From positions 17,846 to 81,845 of the forward strand of contig NZ_JADMWW010000010.1 of the NCBI RefSeq assembly GCF_015548375.1: a stretch of DNA of 64,000 bases, given 5' to 3'. Made by a program: the position numbers and the translations under genes. Below the pieces are notes generated by a model. The model was not told where the DNA came from, made no database searches, and saw nothing but the letters and a program-made list of their open reading frames with translations. Positions 27,301 to 34,717 of this stretch are shown in pieces. The DNA comes from Collinsella aerofaciens (GTDB taxonomy: Bacteria; Actinomycetota; Coriobacteriia; Coriobacteriales; Coriobacteriaceae). The number at the start of each line of letters is the position of its first letter. Positions within the stretch are counted from its first letter, which is position 1.

Positions 27301-27407
27301 TTCACAGTGGTAGCCGCGCTCGCAGAGGTGGCCGCGCTGAACGGGGACAGCAGCGTGCTTGCAACGAGAACAGTTGCCATAAAGCTACATGCGGCGAACT
27401 TCTTCAC
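24369..27407 (-). CDS. large tip pilin / adhesin
   Basis: Surface protein of about 1012 aa, first structural subunit of the pilus operon. After a signal peptide (VKKFAACSFMATVLVASTLL..SASA), the N-terminal ~450 residues resemble a choice-of-anchor-A-like adhesive region (YVGRDMYIGGKP). Then come Cna-B/SpaA domains (LAGSEWAIYATED, LAGSEWKLTKTKD, each with GYE tails), a Spy0128-like isopeptide domain (TYTVKEVTPTTG..), LPLTG, helix and KRRQDD tail. I start it at GTG 27407, which overlaps the stop of the preceding 62-aa ORF as GTGA and has GGGGTG upstream. Probably mediates host or mucus attachment; ligand unknown. Confidence 0.88.
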   Translation of the reverse strand: MKKFAACSFMATVLVASTLLSPFSAATSASAATTVNKGIYKPTPIGIGTNIDVSTPDPGVATYVGRDMYIGGKPSNTKTLDASNAPAGSYAAEAEGLTVVRGKLAMNPLKESWPYEGIGAGFRFGTVGFGSQFRPVDGSTVLAVAGIDSAITNMSVGYSGDLPGKTTVGAWNKGAWVGKARTADSAGYDYTAKIAGPITYWNTNNGRQSVVKTQGYWYAGENAQDSTLFNQVNFLKDINGKDYSNYSGETGYLNTLSNQLNSFAKTGKVSYGVAPACDKDNRYIINKYNNTDYSYGLVFDGSDKTINEDCADTSLNSKQFKNSERLITFKGDNTSMQQVFTIDASELSNTYNNEYYRGVDFAFEGIPDGASVVVNVTGSSNIEFHNGWRFWWNGTEISRYYETRYSGTAEGKAYATASQSVIWNFVDTQSLTIRGGIAGEDRADWEYDGAATGAKWTDDDPAAAMIGSILVPNGSFDDHVTTNGRVYVGVDFSMNSPKVAAQFGEGNSASVIDMDQERHNFPWSGTYTPGGSAVAWSKVDAADDKPLAGSEWAIYATEDNARKDEKRIVSIVDNGKNDSDPAVGTIQFNYLNQKANIGNPDDKDYFTYYIRETKAPEGYELSNAIYTSKMFHTGDELNLVGNVDANGNEVSRPQSAIPNAKITGTVFWTKVAEGDAGHTPLAGSEWKLTKTKDADGTDVNQSWTVSDQSDSGEITWKDIDGTSGKFKLEGLLPGTYTLVEIQAPFGYEKNSTVYEFTVSSTDGSIAWTEGKKPTIDGSNVYISDSCSVTSVEIPVIKSVRNTDWPKDSNGNYVAFDFSIEATGPNKDSAPKPGPKPISVAPADSTKVNDIVAYFGKISFSKKHLATNDASNPTGAKTYTYTVKEVTPTTGAIDKLRYSKAEYQVAVTVKAKLNDAGKYSGLTTSTTVTQVKDDMGNTVNKDIGTVDAPNAIPASTFTNVKVLTDLPLTGAGWTENSMLLVGAGLMLLSGIAAGAYWFVTKRRQDDPSDGAGR

Positions 27408-27592
27408 TTTGAGCACCCCATTACAGTTTCCTCGGTAGAAACTGTCTGGGTGTCGCTGGCGATGGCCTGCGAAATCGGGGGCATAACGAGCGACAGTACC
27501 AGGCTCAAAACGGAAGCTCCGCACAAAACACCTGCCAGCACACGATGTGCCGCTTTATTGTCCTGCTTAGATTTATCTGAATTTGCTGTCAT
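27404..27592 (-). CDS. 62-aa leader protein of the pilus operon
   Basis: First gene of the operon. It has an excellent GGGGAGGAG ribosome site and ends in a GTGA overlap with the tip pilin start, so the two are translationally coupled. Sequence: a polar, charged N-terminus (MTANSDKSKQDNKAAHRV), a hydrophobic stretch LAGVLCGASVLSLVLSLVMP, then QAIASDTQTVSTEETVMG. It could be a secreted peptide cleaved after AIAS, a single-pass membrane protein, or only a translational leader. I do not recognise a family. Its sole clear job is to set translation of the adhesin. Confidence 0.7.
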   Translation of the reverse strand: MTANSDKSKQDNKAAHRVLAGVLCGASVLSLVLSLVMPPISQAIASDTQTVSTEETVMGCSK

Positions 27593-27945
27593 CGATGTCT
27601 CCTCCCCAAGAGACCGCGATCTTGCTCTTTCACGAATTAGTATAGAGCGCGCAACCTATAATTGCTCGCGCAAGATATACATATTATTACTCATTGTTTA
27701 AACAACGAAAAGCCCGATTCTGTCAATTTCTTTTCTCAGAGTCTTTTCCTTGACATTTATTTAATCATGCTGTGTTATTCGATTTTTCAATTATGGAAAA
27801 CCGCAGGTAGAACTGCTGGCAAATATAGAGAAATGACACTCTGTTGTTATTTGTACAACATTTTGTTTTAACCTACTCAATCTGTGAACGGTCGATATTT
27901 GGCTGCGAGTGGTCGTTTGTTCACCGCGTCGATTCGCCTCGGAAC
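27593..27945. promoter_or_regulatory. AT-rich control region of the pilus operon
   Basis: A 350-bp gene-free stretch, strongly AT-rich from 27660 to 27870 in contrast to both flanks. It contains a perfect 12-base palindrome TTGTTTAAACAA (27694-27705), a TTGTACAA palindrome near 27852, and a TATACT box (minus strand, near 27640) that could serve as -10. Long AT-rich leaders are typical of phase- or H-NS-like-regulated surface loci; which regulator acts here is unknown. Confidence 0.55.
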
Positions 27946-27948
27946 AAT

Positions 27949-27978
27949 AAGCGTCCCGGCAATCGGTTGCCGGGACGC
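27949..27978 (-). terminator. intrinsic terminator after the HAD phosphatase
   Basis: GCGTCCCGGCAA (27951-27962) and TTGCCGGGACGC (27967-27978) form a 12-bp stem with TCGG loop; TTATTGTT follows on the minus strand. Confidence 0.75.
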
Positions 27979-27985
27979 CTGATCG

Positions 27986-28022
27986 AACCACCACAAAGGT
28001 GCCTGTCCCCTTCGTGGTGGTT
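27986..28022. repeat. 'CCACCACAAAGGTGCCTG' palindrome, copy 2
   Basis: AACCACCAC and GTGGTGGTT arms flank AAAGGTGCCTGTCCCCTTC. It lies between the terminator and the HAD gene stop and is followed by a T-run on the + strand. Confidence 0.85.
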
Positions 28023-28040
28023 TTTGTCCAGCGCGCAGTA

Positions 28041-28862
28041 CTACAGCAGGTGCTCCTGGATAAAGATCGCGATACCGTCTTCGTCGTTGCTCGCGGTTAC
28101 AAAGTCCGCCGCGGCACGGGTGGCGTCGCTGCCGTTTGCCATGGCCACGCCCACGCCGGCGTCGGCCACCATGCCGGCGTCGTTGTCCGCATCGCCGAAC
28201 ACGCAAATGTTCTGGAGCCCCATGTCATTGAGTTCCGCGACGCGCCGCAGGCCGCGCGTCTTGGACACGCGCAGATCCATGAACTCGTAGAGCCACTGCG
28301 TGGTTTGCAGAGCCGCCGCCTTAACAGTGTCATCGACAAACGTCGATGCCCGCTCAATCACCCGCGGCATTACCTCGGGCGCCATGGTAAACATCACCTT
28401 GGGCTGCGGCTCGCGCAAGAACTCGGCAAAATCGACCACCTGGTAGGGCACGCCGTCGACGCGCGACAGGTGCTCGACGCACGCGTTGCTCTCGGGCACG
28501 TAGAACACGCCGTCTCGGGGGCAGACGGGCGTTGCCGGAAGGTCCGCCATGTGCTTGCAGATACGCGCGATGGTCTCGCCCGGCAGCGGATAGCTCAGCT
28601 CGTTGATGTCGTGCGCGCGGTCGATGACCTCAGCGCCACCGCAGCCCACGAGCACGTCCACCAGGCCTTCGATGCCCCAGAGCTCGTACATGGCCTCGGT
28701 CGCGTGGGCGTCACGCCCGGTGCACAGGCCAAAGAGCACGCCGCGCTCGCGCAGGGCGCGGATCGCCGCCACGGTGCGCGGGGACACCGTGTGCTGGCTC
28801 GTGAGCAGCGTGCCGTCGATATCGCAGAACACGGCTTTGATGTGGCTGAAGGTGGCGTCCAT
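28041..28862 (-). CDS. HAD-superfamily phosphatase (Cof-like)
   Basis: Predicted cytoplasmic phosphatase of small metabolites. The 273-aa protein has motif I CDIDGTLL (residues 13-20), motif II LCTGRDAH, a C2-type cap domain in the middle, a conserved Lys in the VSKTRGL stretch, and motif IV VFGDADNDAGMVADAG, the Cof/YidA signature. Length is normal. It is flanked on both sides by hairpin repeats, so it is probably transcribed alone. The substrate (sugar phosphates, FMN and others are typical) cannot be decided from sequence. Confidence 0.88.
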   Translation of the reverse strand: MDATFSHIKAVFCDIDGTLLTSQHTVSPRTVAAIRALRERGVLFGLCTGRDAHATEAMYELWGIEGLVDVLVGCGGAEVIDRAHDINELSYPLPGETIARICKHMADLPATPVCPRDGVFYVPESNACVEHLSRVDGVPYQVVDFAEFLREPQPKVMFTMAPEVMPRVIERASTFVDDTVKAAALQTTQWLYEFMDLRVSKTRGLRRVAELNDMGLQNICVFGDADNDAGMVADAGVGVAMANGSDATRAAADFVTASNDEDGIAIFIQEHLL

Positions 28863-28965
28863 GGGGGCCTTTCTGGGTTGTGCGGCGGTGTGGGGTGTAT
28901 TCGTGAACGGCGTACATGGTATACCAAGGCGCGGGCGCGTCCCGTCAAAGCAAAAACCACCACAA

Positions 28966-28988
28966 AGGTGTCTGGCCCCTTTGTGGTG
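28966..28988. repeat. 'CCACCACAAAGGTG' palindrome, copy 3
   Basis: CACCACAAAGG and CCTTTGTGGTG arms around TGTCTGGCC. Lies about 35 bases before copy 2 of the CATCACAACATTCGA palindrome. Confidence 0.85.
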
Positions 28989-29021
28989 ACCGGACCCGAA
29001 GGGTGGCCTGGCCCGGGGCGC

Positions 29022-29086
29022 AAACCATCACAACATTCGACGTTTTTCGGCAAAATCGCGATTTTCATCGAATGTTGTGATGGTTT
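29022..29086. repeat. 'CATCACAACATTCGA' palindrome, copy 2
   Basis: Nineteen-base perfect arms (29022-29040 and 29068-29086, beginning AAACCATCACAACATTCGA). It abuts the stop codon of the MFS gene; on the minus strand it is the first sequence after that gene. Confidence 0.92.
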
Positions 29087-30367
29087 TTACTGCCTTGCGG
29101 CACGATCAAAATGCCGGCGTCCAAACAGCAGCAACGCCGCGGGAACTGCCGTCACGACCATGCCCGCCCCTACGAGCGCCTGTTGCACGCCAAATGTCGC
29201 CGCCAGCCACGGGGCAATCGCCAGCGGGGCCACGCCGGCGAACATATTGCCAAAACCCATGACCGAGTTGATGCGACCGAGTTGCTCGAGCGGGGCCGTC
29301 GTTTGCACGATCGTGTTGTGGAGCGGGTTGACGACGCCCCAGGCCACACCCAGGGCAATCTGGCCGACGAGGGTCACACCCACGTACGGCGTTCCCACGT
29401 AGAGCAGGCTTCCCAGGCCCACGGACATAAGCGCCGCGAGCAGCGTTTTAAGGTTGATTAGGTGCGGCGGCAAACGAAGCGCAATAACAGCGCCCAGCAC
29501 CGCGCCCACACCGCTGGCCGACGAGAGCCAGCCCATCCATTCGACACCGACATGTAGGACATCGCGGTAGAAGAACGACTCCAGTGGATCGAAGGCGCCG
29601 TAGCCAAAGTTTGAAAGAAAAATAATGCAGAACAGCAGGGCGAGGATGCTATTGGTAAAGACCGTCTTGATACTGGTCGCGAAGGTGACGCGGGCGGATG
29701 TGCTGGGGTTGGAGCTTTGTCCCGCACGCCCCCCTTCCTCTGCCGAATCGGCATCCGCATCTCCGGCGACATGGCTGGTCTGCGGTCTAAAGCCCCAACC
29801 GGCGACGAGCGCCAGTACGGTAAAGATCATCATGAGCACGAACACCGCACGCGACGACGCAGCAGCTGCGACAAAGCCGCCCAGTGTGGGGCCGACGATA
29901 ATGCTCACGTTGGAGAACATGGCGATGGCGGAGTTGATGTCTTTGAGCTCGACAGGATCGTCAGTGAGGTAGGCTGGATAGGATGTGGCGATGGGCTGGG
30001 CGAATCCCATCACAAAGCCCAGGAGCACCGCGCCGAGCAGGACGATGCCGGTCGCGCTGCCAAAAACGAGGATCGCCGCGCCGGTTGCCAACGTGCCCAC
30101 GATGCTCAGCAAGAAATGACGGCGCGGGCCCCAGGCGTCAAGCGCCGCGCCACCCGCAAAGGATCCCAAGATCACGAATACGTTCATAAACAGGACGGCC
30201 AGCGATGTCGCCACGACCGAGGCATCGTCTGCATAGGTGAGCGTTCCGATGACGCCGATGAAGTAGCTGGTCTGAAAACCGGTGTAGATGAGAAAGCGCA
30301 TCGCCACCAGGCGTTTGGCCTGCACGGACAGCGAAGGTTGAGGCTTTGAGAAAAGAGAGGCGAGCAT
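29087..30367 (-). CDS. MFS transporter
   Basis: Twelve-helix major facilitator protein of 426 aa in the inner membrane. Hydrophobic segments alternate through the length, with the loop 2-3 motif ALDAWGPRRHFLL (a variant of motif A, GxxxDRxGRR) and the LGFVMGFAQPIATSYPAYL segment. The internal loop SADSAEEGGRAGQSSNPSTS divides the two halves. It resembles the enterobactin-exporter/EntS-like and drug-efflux branches, but the substrate is unknown. The ATG at 30367 has AAGGAGTCT ahead; the longer frame to 30406 is not needed. Confidence 0.87.
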   Translation of the reverse strand: MLASLFSKPQPSLSVQAKRLVAMRFLIYTGFQTSYFIGVIGTLTYADDASVVATSLAVLFMNVFVILGSFAGGAALDAWGPRRHFLLSIVGTLATGAAILVFGSATGIVLLGAVLLGFVMGFAQPIATSYPAYLTDDPVELKDINSAIAMFSNVSIIVGPTLGGFVAAAASSRAVFVLMMIFTVLALVAGWGFRPQTSHVAGDADADSAEEGGRAGQSSNPSTSARVTFATSIKTVFTNSILALLFCIIFLSNFGYGAFDPLESFFYRDVLHVGVEWMGWLSSASGVGAVLGAVIALRLPPHLINLKTLLAALMSVGLGSLLYVGTPYVGVTLVGQIALGVAWGVVNPLHNTIVQTTAPLEQLGRINSVMGFGNMFAGVAPLAIAPWLAATFGVQQALVGAGMVVTAVPAALLLFGRRHFDRAARQ

Positions 30368-30539
30368 GGAGACTCCTTGTTTCGTACGAATGCGGACGGC
30401 GGGCATTCGCCACCGTCTGTCAAATCAATCTATCCGCATGAAACATTAAGGACGCATCAAGCCCCTTCTCTCCGTTTTTGCCAGCACGAACTACTTGGTA
30501 GATTGTAAGGCATGTCCCACACATCCACCAAAGCAAAAA

Positions 30540-30626
30540 CCGCCACAAAGGTGCCTGGCCCCTTTGTGGCGGAAATGACGTTTGCCCAGATAAAACCTGC
30601 CAAAATAAACCTGTCCCTTTTTGGCA
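30540..30626. repeat. 'CGCCACAAAGGTGCCTG' palindrome, copy 4, plus variant
   Basis: CCGCCACAAAGG and CCTTTGTGGCGG arms at 30540-30572 with a compensatory A-to-G/T-to-C pair relative to other copies. A related hairpin with TGCCAAAA/TTTTTGGCA arms and the CTGTCCC core follows at 30598-30626. The paired change argues that the stem itself is conserved. The remaining bases between the MFS gene and moaC (30627-30758) show nothing I can name. Confidence 0.85.
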
Positions 30627-30758
30627 TGTTATGGCAACGCAGCGAGCCGGTTCCAAGTACCCCAGGTCGCCCCGAAAGATGAGCAACGCGTACTTTGGTA
30701 CGCGAGCGACGGCTTGAGGGGCGAGATGGGGTGCTTGGAGCTGGCGCAGCGTCAAGCC

Positions 30759-32060
30759 TTAAAGGTGATCTTGGATAAGGTCGCAGATGGCTCGGGCGTC
30801 GTTGATGTTGATGGCTCGGGTCGCGAAGCCGGCATCGAATGCCTGGCGCGCCAGAGCCTCGTTGCAGGCAAGGGCCAGCGTGTGACCATCGACCAGGTCG
30901 AGCGAGCTCTTGCCGCGCAGACGGTCAACACCAGAGCGCGCGACCACGATGTTGTCGAAGCCCTCGGTCTTGTAGCCCTCGATGATCACCACGTCGACAT
31001 CGTTGTAGCGCGACAGCAGCTCACGCGCGGGCATCTCGTCCTCCTCGCGCGTGTCGGCGTACTCCGCCCAGCGCGTGGCGCAGATGAGGCCCACGTGCTT
31101 GGATCCGGCCTGGTGATGGCGCCAAGTGTCCTTAGCGGGCACATCGATATCAAAGCCGTGGTGCCCGTGATGTTTGAGCGAACCCACGCGCAGGCCGCGG
31201 CGGGTGAGCTCGGCGATAACCTTCTCGACGAGCGTGGTCTTGCCCGAGTTTTGGTAGCCGATAAACGCGATCGCGGGGACGGCCGGAGTGGGAGCTGCGG
31301 GAGCGACGGCGACGGGTGCGCTTGCGGGCGCGGCACCGTCAGCGGCCACGGCCTCAGTAGCAGCGGCCTGGCGCTCTGCGCGATCCCACACGCCCGAGCG
31401 GCCGCCCTCCTTGTGCAACAGGCGCACGTCGACAATCTCCATGCCGCGATCGACGGCTTTGCACATGTCGTAGATCGTTAGGCACGCGGCACTCGCGCCG
31501 GTCAACGCCTCCATCTCGATACCCGTCTTGCCCGTCACGCCGGCCGTAACCAGTACGTGAAAGCCAACCTGCCCGTCCGTGCGCGCCGGTGCCCAGCCCT
31601 CGGGCACGTCCTCGGCCGGCGTCCCCGCCGCAGCGATGGGCGCAATGTCGCACTTGCTCTTGGTAATGAGCAACGGATGGCACATGGGGATGATGTCGCT
31701 CGTGCGTTTGATGGCCATGATGCCCGCCACGCGCGCGCAAGCGAGCACGTCGCCCTTTTTGGCGCGGTCCTGCAGCACCATGGCCTGCGTCTCGGGGTGC
31801 ATTAGGATGGTGCCCTCGGCGATGGCGATGCGATGGGTCTCGGCCTTGTCGGACACGTCGACCATGCGCACCTCGCCCTTGGCGTCCACATGCGTCAGCT
31901 CGTCGCGACGGGCGTCGCGGGCGGGCTCGGTGGCAGCACTGGCAGTCGGCTGTGCGGACGCGTCGGCGTTACCAGCATTCGCCGCAGCCGTGCCTTTGTG
32001 GGCAGACATCGCGGCCCTGCGAGCGGCCTTGGTGGCATCGGCGTACCTGCTCTTGGCCAT
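30759..32060 (-). CDS. MoaC-MobB fusion, molybdenum cofactor biosynthesis
   Basis: Bifunctional 433-aa protein. After a low-complexity Ala-rich lead (about 60 residues), the first domain is MoaC, cyclic pyranopterin monophosphate synthase: MVDVSDKAETHRIA, the IPMCHPLLI block and GKTGIEMEALTGASAACLTIYDMCK. A linker of Ala/Pro follows, then a MobB GTP-binding domain: IAFIGYQNSGKTTLVEKVI (Walker A), SLKHHGHHGFDID, VVIIEGYK. MobB helps deliver GTP for the guanine-dinucleotide form of the cofactor. Starts at ATG 32060 with GGAGGATG overlapping the moaA stop region (4-base gap). Fusion of these two is uncommon; MogA/MoeA must lie elsewhere. Confidence 0.92.
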   Translation of the reverse strand: MAKSRYADATKAARRAAMSAHKGTAAANAGNADASAQPTASAATEPARDARRDELTHVDAKGEVRMVDVSDKAETHRIAIAEGTILMHPETQAMVLQDRAKKGDVLACARVAGIMAIKRTSDIIPMCHPLLITKSKCDIAPIAAAGTPAEDVPEGWAPARTDGQVGFHVLVTAGVTGKTGIEMEALTGASAACLTIYDMCKAVDRGMEIVDVRLLHKEGGRSGVWDRAERQAAATEAVAADGAAPASAPVAVAPAAPTPAVPAIAFIGYQNSGKTTLVEKVIAELTRRGLRVGSLKHHGHHGFDIDVPAKDTWRHHQAGSKHVGLICATRWAEYADTREEDEMPARELLSRYNDVDVVIIEGYKTEGFDNIVVARSGVDRLRGKSSLDLVDGHTLALACNEALARQAFDAGFATRAININDARAICDLIQDHL

Positions 32061-32064
32061 ATGA

Positions 32065-33120
32065 TCATCCTCCGATTTGGGACATAAATCGTTGCGTGCC
32101 CTCAATTATCGCGTGTTCCTGCGGTTTGTGGGCCACGGCATCGCGCCAAATCGAAAGTACCTGCATATCGTCACCACGGCGCAGGGCGTCGCGCACCGAA
32201 TACTCGGCATCACTGAACAGGCACGGACGCACGTTGCCATCGGCCGTCAGGCGCAGACGGTTGCAATTCGCACAAAAATGGTTGGACATGGCGCTAATGA
32301 AACCGACCGTTCCCGTCGCGCCAGGAAAGTGCCAATAGCGCGCAGGGCCCGCGCCGGCAGGAGCGTCGTTGATGCCGAGCGGCTCGAGCTCGCCCAGCCC
32401 CGCCGCGGCTGCCCCGGCATTGATGCGCGCCCGCAGCTCGTCACTCGGCACGGTGTCGCTCGCGTCCCACAGCTCGGGATTGAGCGCGGGCGCGTGAGGG
32501 TCCACAGCGCAATGCGAGCTCGTGTGCTCGTCGCCGATGGGCATGTATTCGATAAATCGCAGGTGGATGGGGCGGTCGAGCGTGAGTCGCGCGAGGGCCG
32601 CCACATCCTGGTTGAGCCGGCGCACCACAACACAGTTGACCTTAACGGGCTCAAAGCCCCAAGCCAGCGCCGCGTCGATGCCAGCCATGGTCTGCTCGAG
32701 CCGACCCAGACGCGTGATCTTTCCAAAGAGCGTAGGGTCGAGCGTGTCGAGCGAGATGTTGACGCGGTTAAGCCCGGCATCTTTGAGCTGCGGCGCCAGC
32801 TTGGGCAGCAGGGCGCCGTTGGTGGTGAGCGAGATGTCCTCGATCTGCGGAATCGCGCGGATGTCGCGAATAAGCGGAATAATACGGCGGCTGACCAGCG
32901 GCTCGCCGCCCGTCAGGCGCACGCGGCGAATGCCCTCCCCCGCCACCAAGCGCACAAAGCGGGCGATTTCCTCGGCACTGAGCAGCTCGTCGTGTGCACG
33001 GGGCGCCACGCCATCGGCCGGCATGCAATAGATGCAGCGGAAATTGCACTTGTCGGTAACGGCAATGCGCAGGTAGTTGATGTCGCGGCCAAAGCCGTCA
33101 TGTTGCACGTGCCCGTCCAC
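32065..33120 (-). CDS. moaA: GTP 3',8-cyclase
   Basis: Radical-SAM enzyme for the first step of molybdenum cofactor synthesis, GTP to 3',8-cH2GTP. The 351-aa protein has the SAM cluster CNFRCIYC (Cys25, 29, 32), RLTGGEPLVSR, TTNGALL, FIEYMPIG, and the C-terminal cluster CANCNRLRLTADGNVRPC. The usual terminal GG is present (SQIGG). The start is GTG 33120 with a GAGGGGAGGG site. Directly followed by the moaC-mobB fusion. Confidence 0.95.
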   Translation of the reverse strand: MDGHVQHDGFGRDINYLRIAVTDKCNFRCIYCMPADGVAPRAHDELLSAEEIARFVRLVAGEGIRRVRLTGGEPLVSRRIIPLIRDIRAIPQIEDISLTTNGALLPKLAPQLKDAGLNRVNISLDTLDPTLFGKITRLGRLEQTMAGIDAALAWGFEPVKVNCVVVRRLNQDVAALARLTLDRPIHLRFIEYMPIGDEHTSSHCAVDPHAPALNPELWDASDTVPSDELRARINAGAAAAGLGELEPLGINDAPAGAGPARYWHFPGATGTVGFISAMSNHFCANCNRLRLTADGNVRPCLFSDAEYSVRDALRRGDDMQVLSIWRDAVAHKPQEHAIIEGTQRFMSQIGG

Positions 33121-33255
33121 GCGGCCCTCCCCTCACGCGGCGTTTTATTCTTCGGAAAACATAATACCCCACGAGAGAATTATGCCGACACCCGTACGAC
33201 AGGACAGGTCGCTTCGAGCAAGACCGGCTTCCCAAGCCCATCCTCAGCATACAAA

Positions 33256-33314
33256 CCATCACAACATTCGATGCTTTTCCCGTTTTTGGCGATAAACGTC
33301 GAATGTTGTGATGG
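33256..33314. repeat. 'CATCACAACATTCGA' palindrome, copy 3
   Basis: CCATCACAACATTCGA arms at 33256-33271 and 33299-33314. The loop TGCTTTTCCCGTTTTTGG.. matches copy 4 and resembles copies 1 and 2 when read in reverse complement. Confidence 0.9.
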
Positions 33315-33355
33315 CTTGCCTGCCCACGGCACCCCGTAGAAGGACCAAAACGCCC

Positions 33356-34392
33356 CTAAAGGCCGCCGTCCCAGTGTCGAATCACGAATTCTCGCAGGTC
33401 GTTTTGACGTTTCTGGAACGCTTCGCTTCGGTCGCACTTAAGGCCCATAGCGAGCGCGATAGCGTTCATCGCCCGGTGCAATTGCAGCTGGTGGGCAAAC
33501 TGAGTCCCGGTGAGGACGATCATCCTAAAGCCCAGCGCGCTCAGCACGGTCATGCGCTCCGCATCCGACGCACTGCGCTGTTTATCAAGATGGTCCGAGC
33601 CGTTGTATTCAATCCCCGTACCGCTCGCAGGCGCATATACGTCGATCTCGAAATACCCGGCCTTTGCGAGATACTTGAACTCGTTGGGAACATCGACCCG
33701 ATGGTTGAGCTCGATCTTGGCATATCCCAGCCCTCCCTGGGAACGTTTTGCTACGACCATGATTGCAGTGGCCGTCTCCATGGGCGATCGCGCGCCATCG
33801 TGCACGCGCTTGAGCACGGCGGCCGCGCGTATGGCCCCCTGACAAGATCGGTTCTCATTGCAATAGGCAATCAAGTCGGCAACGGTATACCTCTGCCCCA
33901 TCTCGATATAATCGCCTGTCGACAGATGATTCAAATGGTATCGAGCGCAGATTTCGTAGCCATATTCCAGCTGCTCGGGCTCGCTCATCCACGAACCCGC
34001 TTGGACAAAGCACATGGCCTCATCAACCACTAGAAGGCCCTCTGCCACCTCGATAAGATGGTCTGAAGGTACGGCGCTCCAAACACGTGGCGCCTGAATC
34101 CAGCCGGCGTCGAGCGCTCAAAATCGAAGTTGACGAGCGTGTCGATATGATCGAGCTCTTCTCGTGGAATACCAAGCGAAACCAGATAGTCGGTAACGAT
34201 CCCAACTGCCGTTGAAGCCCTCAGCCCCTTGGCATCGAGTCCCAATTTGGGCAGGCTCGCGGTCGGCTCCGCCTCGTTAGCAAGCGAGTCCTCATCGTAT
34301 AGGCTGCTTGCTCGCGAGAGCGGCTCGGACGGGCGCGCCACGTTGTGGTACAGCCAGGCAGTCTTATGGGACAGGACAATCGGCAGGTCCAT
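33356..34392 (-). pseudogene. endonuclease-like protein, frameshifted
   Basis: Two adjoining frames appear to be one gene. The first (34392-34030, MDLPIVLSHKTAWLYHNV, ribosome site GGAGGGCTC) ends HVFGAPYLQTILSRW. The next frame continues DHLIEVAEGLLVVDEAMC through to 33356. One base missing near 34064-34070 (TACCTTCAGAC, perhaps once TACCCTTCAGAC) would join them as GAPYPSDHLIEV. The C-terminal part has YFEIDVYAP..GIEYNGSDHLDKQ and GFRMIVLTGTQF, like the small Vsr/DUF559-type restriction-endonuclease fold, here with Asn where the fold has Lys. The whole resembles abundant Coriobacteriia proteins of unknown role linked to AbiE-type systems. Function inferred weakly. Confidence 0.7.
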
Positions 34393-34493
34393 GAGCCCTC
34401 CAATGGAGTCGGATAACCAACCTTATTCCCCTGCCCACGGGTCCGCACACCTTCGTGCGCAAGAAAGCGATTCCACCCGGTCGAGTGGCAGAA

Positions 34494-34558
34494 AAACCAT
34501 CACAACATTCGATGCTTTTCCCGTTTTTGGCAAAAAACGTCGAATGTTGTGATGGTTT
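34494..34558. repeat. 'CATCACAACATTCGA' palindrome, copy 4
   Basis: Nineteen-base arms (34494-34512 and 34540-34558, AAACCATCACAACATTCGA). About 90 bases left of the mobile-element boundary and upstream of the frameshifted gene. Confidence 0.9.
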
Positions 34559-34650
34559 GAGGCGAGGTGAGGGGCACGGAGGGGTCAAAGCATCGTACTC
34601 GGAGCGTGACTTTTTTCGCCCTGCCGCCAACACAAACCTTGACTCTACAA

Positions 34651-34673
34651 GGCTTAATAGTGACAAGTAACTA
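34651..34673 (+). repeat. left terminal inverted repeat of the element
   Basis: GGCTTAATAGTGACAAGTAACTA; matches the right end (49289-49311, reverse complement) at 20 of 23 positions. Confidence 0.8.
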
Positions 34674-34688
34674 TTTTGTCGCAGAGAA

Positions 34689-34717
34689 CGGTGTGACCCG
34701 AAGGTCACGCCGTTTTT
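34689..34717 (+). terminator. inward-facing terminator at the left end
   Basis: CGGTGTGACC and GGTCACGCCG with CGAA loop, followed by TTTTT on the + strand. It overlaps the last codons of the recombinase gene and would stop host transcription entering from the left. Confidence 0.75.

Noticed and set aside
30621..31481. Open frame opposite the MobB part of moaC-mobB
   Set aside because: Antisense shadow with no ribosome site; the sense gene is clear.
33121..33250. Molybdenum-cofactor riboswitch before moaA
   Set aside because: The leader is short and no conserved riboswitch core can be traced.
32077..33339. Open frame opposite moaA
   Set aside because: Shadow; moaA carries both Fe-S cluster motifs on the minus strand.
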